64,000 bases of DNA, from positions 62,001 to 126,000 of the forward strand of contig JAKRSB010000095.1 of NCBI GenBank assembly GCA_022402525.1. The letters run 5' to 3'. Both the position numbers and the translations under genes were made by a program. This DNA comes from Thermosynechococcaceae cyanobacterium MS004 (GTDB lineage: Bacteria; Cyanobacteriota; Cyanobacteriia; Thermosynechococcales; Thermosynechococcaceae). This document shows positions 62,181 through 64,000 of this stretch, in pieces (the first letter of the stretch is position 1; every line of letters begins with the position of its first letter). A model generated the notes under the pieces. The model did no database searches, had not been told where the DNA came from, and was given only the letters and a program-made list of their open reading frames with translations.

Positions 62181-63104
62181 ATGATTCCAGAGTCTCCCCC
62201 TGGTTTTCGGTCTGGGTTTATTGCGCTGATTGGCCGGCCCAATGTGGGTAAGTCTACGCTGATGAATCAGTTGATTGGCCAAAAGGTTTCCATTACCTCC
62301 CCCCTGGCCCAAACCACGCGCAATCGCCTGCGGGGAATTTTGACGCGCCCCGATGCCCAAATTATTTTTGTAGATACTCCCGGCATCCATAAGCCCCATC
62401 ATTCCCTGGGCGAAATTCTGGTCAAGAACGCGATCGCCTCTATTAATGCCGTAGACCTCGTGCTGTTTGTGGTAGATGGGTCTACCCCCTTGGGCAAAGG
62501 CGATCAGTTTATTGAAACCATTCTGGCCAAGTCTAAAACCCCCGTCATTCTGGGGGTCAATAAAGCCGACCTCATGCCAGAAGATCCGCAAAAGAGAGTC
62601 GCCATCGAAAACGGTTATGGCGCGATCGCTGCTGCCAACCGATGGCCAATACACACCTTTTCCGCCGTCACAGAAGTGGGACTCGACCCTCTCCTGACGC
62701 AGCTTATCCAGTCTCTAGACCTGGGGCCTTACTACTATCCGCCCGACCTGATTACAGACCAGCCAGAGCGCTTCATTATGGGCGAGCTGATTCGGGAACA
62801 GATTCTGGCGCTCACCCGTGAAGAAGTGCCCCACTCCGTCGCCATTACCCTTGATCGGGTGGAAGAAGAAGACAAAATCACTAGAATTTTGGCCACGGTG
62901 CATGTGGAGCGTCCGTCTCAGAAGGCGATTCTGATTGGCAAAAACGGCTCCATGATGAAGGAAATTGGCACCCAAGCCCGTCAGCAAATTCAAAAGCTGG
63001 TGATGGGGAAGGTCTATTTAGAACTATTTGTCAAAGTACAGGCCAACTGGCGGCAGTCTAATCTACGGCTTTTAGAGCTAGGCTACCGAGTCGAGCGAGA
63101 CTAG
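62181..63104 (+). CDS. era: GTPase Era
   Basis: 307 residues. G1 GRPNVGKSTLMNQL, G3 VDTPGIHKPHH and G4 LGVNKADLM are intact, and the C-terminal KH domain (AILIGKNGSMMKEIGTQAR) is present. It binds 16S rRNA near the 3' end and is needed for 30S assembly. The gene follows ktrA by 61 bp. A bidirectional hairpin follows at 63132-63161. Confidence 0.97.
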   Translation: MIPESPPGFRSGFIALIGRPNVGKSTLMNQLIGQKVSITSPLAQTTRNRLRGILTRPDAQIIFVDTPGIHKPHHSLGEILVKNAIASINAVDLVLFVVDGSTPLGKGDQFIETILAKSKTPVILGVNKADLMPEDPQKRVAIENGYGAIAAANRWPIHTFSAVTEVGLDPLLTQLIQSLDLGPYYYPPDLITDQPERFIMGELIREQILALTREEVPHSVAITLDRVEEEDKITRILATVHVERPSQKAILIGKNGSMMKEIGTQARQQIQKLVMGKVYLELFVKVQANWRQSNLRLLELGYRVERD

Positions 63105-63131
63105 AATGCGCAATGCATCCAGCAAAACTAA

Positions 63132-63161
63132 AGCCCCCAAGATCTCAAAGTCTTGGAGGCT
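63132..63161. terminator. Bidirectional terminator between era and the haloperoxidase-like gene
   Basis: AGCCCCCAAGA pairs with TCTTGGAGGCT (one mismatch). On the minus strand it is followed by TTTAGTTTT, so it best serves the haloperoxidase-like gene. Confidence 0.65.
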
Positions 63162-63201
63162 CAAAAGGGCGACTAATGGCAGACGTTGCTCATAGCCAGC
63201 G

Positions 63202-64000
63202 CTAGGGCAGCTCTTGCAACCTATTTGCAAACACATAATCTGCTAGATTTGTGCCGGAAATATAGCCGTGATCTGCATCCCACTGGAAATGAACCCCCAA
63301 ATAGACTCGGCTTCTGCCATTTTCTAGAGCAGCGGAAGAGAAGCTATTAAAAGCGCGTTTGACGCCCACTACACTGGGGTCATCCGTATCTAACTCAAAG
63401 CTCACGTTATCGGTTTTAAAGAAGTTCCGCATAATGCCTGCATGAGCTGCACCAAAGGTGGCATGCCCAGACACATAGGCCGGAAAAGGCGGGCTAAAAC
63501 GTTTCCCAGCAGGATTCACGGAAAGAGGTTCCCATGCTGCATCTTTTTGGGTGAGCAAATTATCGTCCGTATCGGCTAAGCGAATAGCTGATTCTGGACG
63601 CCATAGATCAATCTCCGTTGAATACTTCGCGTCCCAGGCAACAACGCCAGCATCAGCCAGCGCCAACCCCACCAACGCAAAAAGCCTTGCTTTTTCCGCT
63701 AAAGACTGATTCCGCTGAAGGGCTACAATTTGAGTCAAGCGGAAAAGGTGTCCAGGAGGCTTGTAGGTGCCGTCCAAATCATTTGCCCAGAAAAAGGCAA
63801 TCTGACGCTGCTCTGAGGTGCGCGTTGCTGAATTGGCAGATCCTAATCGCTTCACATCATTAAACTGTGCGGCATATTCGGCACTTTTTAGAAGATCTCG
63901 CTTTTTCAAGTAGCCACCGGGTAAGGGCGGACGAAACTGATCTTTGGCCAAAATGACAAAAGGCTTTACATTAGGCCACTCAGGGGTAAGCGCATCTCCA
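63202..64000 (-). CDS. Vanadium-dependent haloperoxidase/PAP2 family protein, 5' end outside window
   Basis: The frame stays open through base 64000 (upstream residues read PEWPNVKPFVILAKDQF), so the N-terminus is missing; the TTG at 63951 is not a real start. Vanadate/phosphate-binding blocks are present: LWRPESAIRLADTD, PAYVSGHATFGAAHA and RVYLGVHFQWDADHG, with the Arg, Ser-Gly-His and Arg-His residues. It could be a bromoperoxidase-like enzyme or an acid phosphatase of the same fold; sequence alone does not separate them. The C-terminus is complete. Confidence 0.88.
   Translation of the reverse strand, partial: GDALTPEWPNVKPFVILAKDQFRPPLPGGYLKKRDLLKSAEYAAQFNDVKRLGSANSATRTSEQRQIAFFWANDLDGTYKPPGHLFRLTQIVALQRNQSLAEKARLFALVGLALADAGVVAWDAKYSTEIDLWRPESAIRLADTDDNLLTQKDAAWEPLSVNPAGKRFSPPFPAYVSGHATFGAAHAGIMRNFFKTDNVSFELDTDDPSVVGVKRAFNSFSSAALENGRSRVYLGVHFQWDADHGYISGTNLADYVFANRLQELP

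Overview
The window is cyanobacterial. It carries petG, a plant-type [2Fe-2S] ferredoxin, an Flv3-type flavodiiron protein, DUF3120, a KtrA/KtrB potassium system and the trnW-secE-nusG-rplK-rplA-rplJ-rplL block. The HIP1 octamer GCGATCGC is scattered through almost every gene. The species cannot be named from sequence alone. Both ends are open: a fasciclin-domain protein enters at base 1 and a vanadium-haloperoxidase-like protein runs off at base 64000.

Layout. 1-14.3 kb is ordinary chromosome: undecaprenyl-diphosphatase, DUF3120, 5-formyl-THF cyclo-ligase, a ChaB-domain stress protein, Dps, YihY, Flv3 and a 7TM histidine kinase overlapping a Nudix hydrolase. 14.6-26.3 kb is the most unusual part. 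A tightly packed plus-strand series encodes a 4-TM protein, a tubulin/FtsZ-like GTPase (Tubulin_2 type), an 1110-residue protein with a C-terminal actin/Hsp70-like ATPase, a signal-anchored protein, a pentapeptide-SUMF1 fusion, a pentapeptide-TM-IMS (ARC6-like) protein, a TM/coiled-coil/TM protein and a small protein with a duplicated Cys-Tyr-Pro motif. A YefM/YoeB pair interrupts the series and a FitA/VapC pair follows it. I read this as a candidate membrane-associated filament system, by inference.

27-40 kb holds housekeeping genes: tilS, ilvE, petF, tex, an FAD protein, an RRM protein and an RlmL-like methyltransferase. 39.6-45.9 kb is an accessory zone. It has a two-gene aspartic-protease module, a CFA-like methyltransferase, an AT-rich minus-strand run (SDR, membrane protein, HEPN-like protein) with two attC-like inverted repeats, a seven-copy 40-bp iterated array, and a remnant of an integron-type integrase. 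No HIP1 octamer was seen by eye from about 40.5 to 46.4 kb. 46-64 kb returns to housekeeping: desaturase, HhoA protease, QueF, ribosomal block, TonB-like protein, PetG, phosphoesterase, Lnt, KtrB/A and Era.

Two genome-structure themes run through the window. First, a ~156-bp MITE-like element with 12-bp terminal inverted repeats occurs six times, and the five complete copies have 5-7 bp flanking direct repeats. Second, four accessory modules (YefM/YoeB, FitA/VapC, aspartic protease pair, integron-like run) are each bracketed by a direct repeat of the end of a neighbouring gene. Short tandem repeats at gene edges are also frequent; inside coding sequence their period is always a multiple of three.
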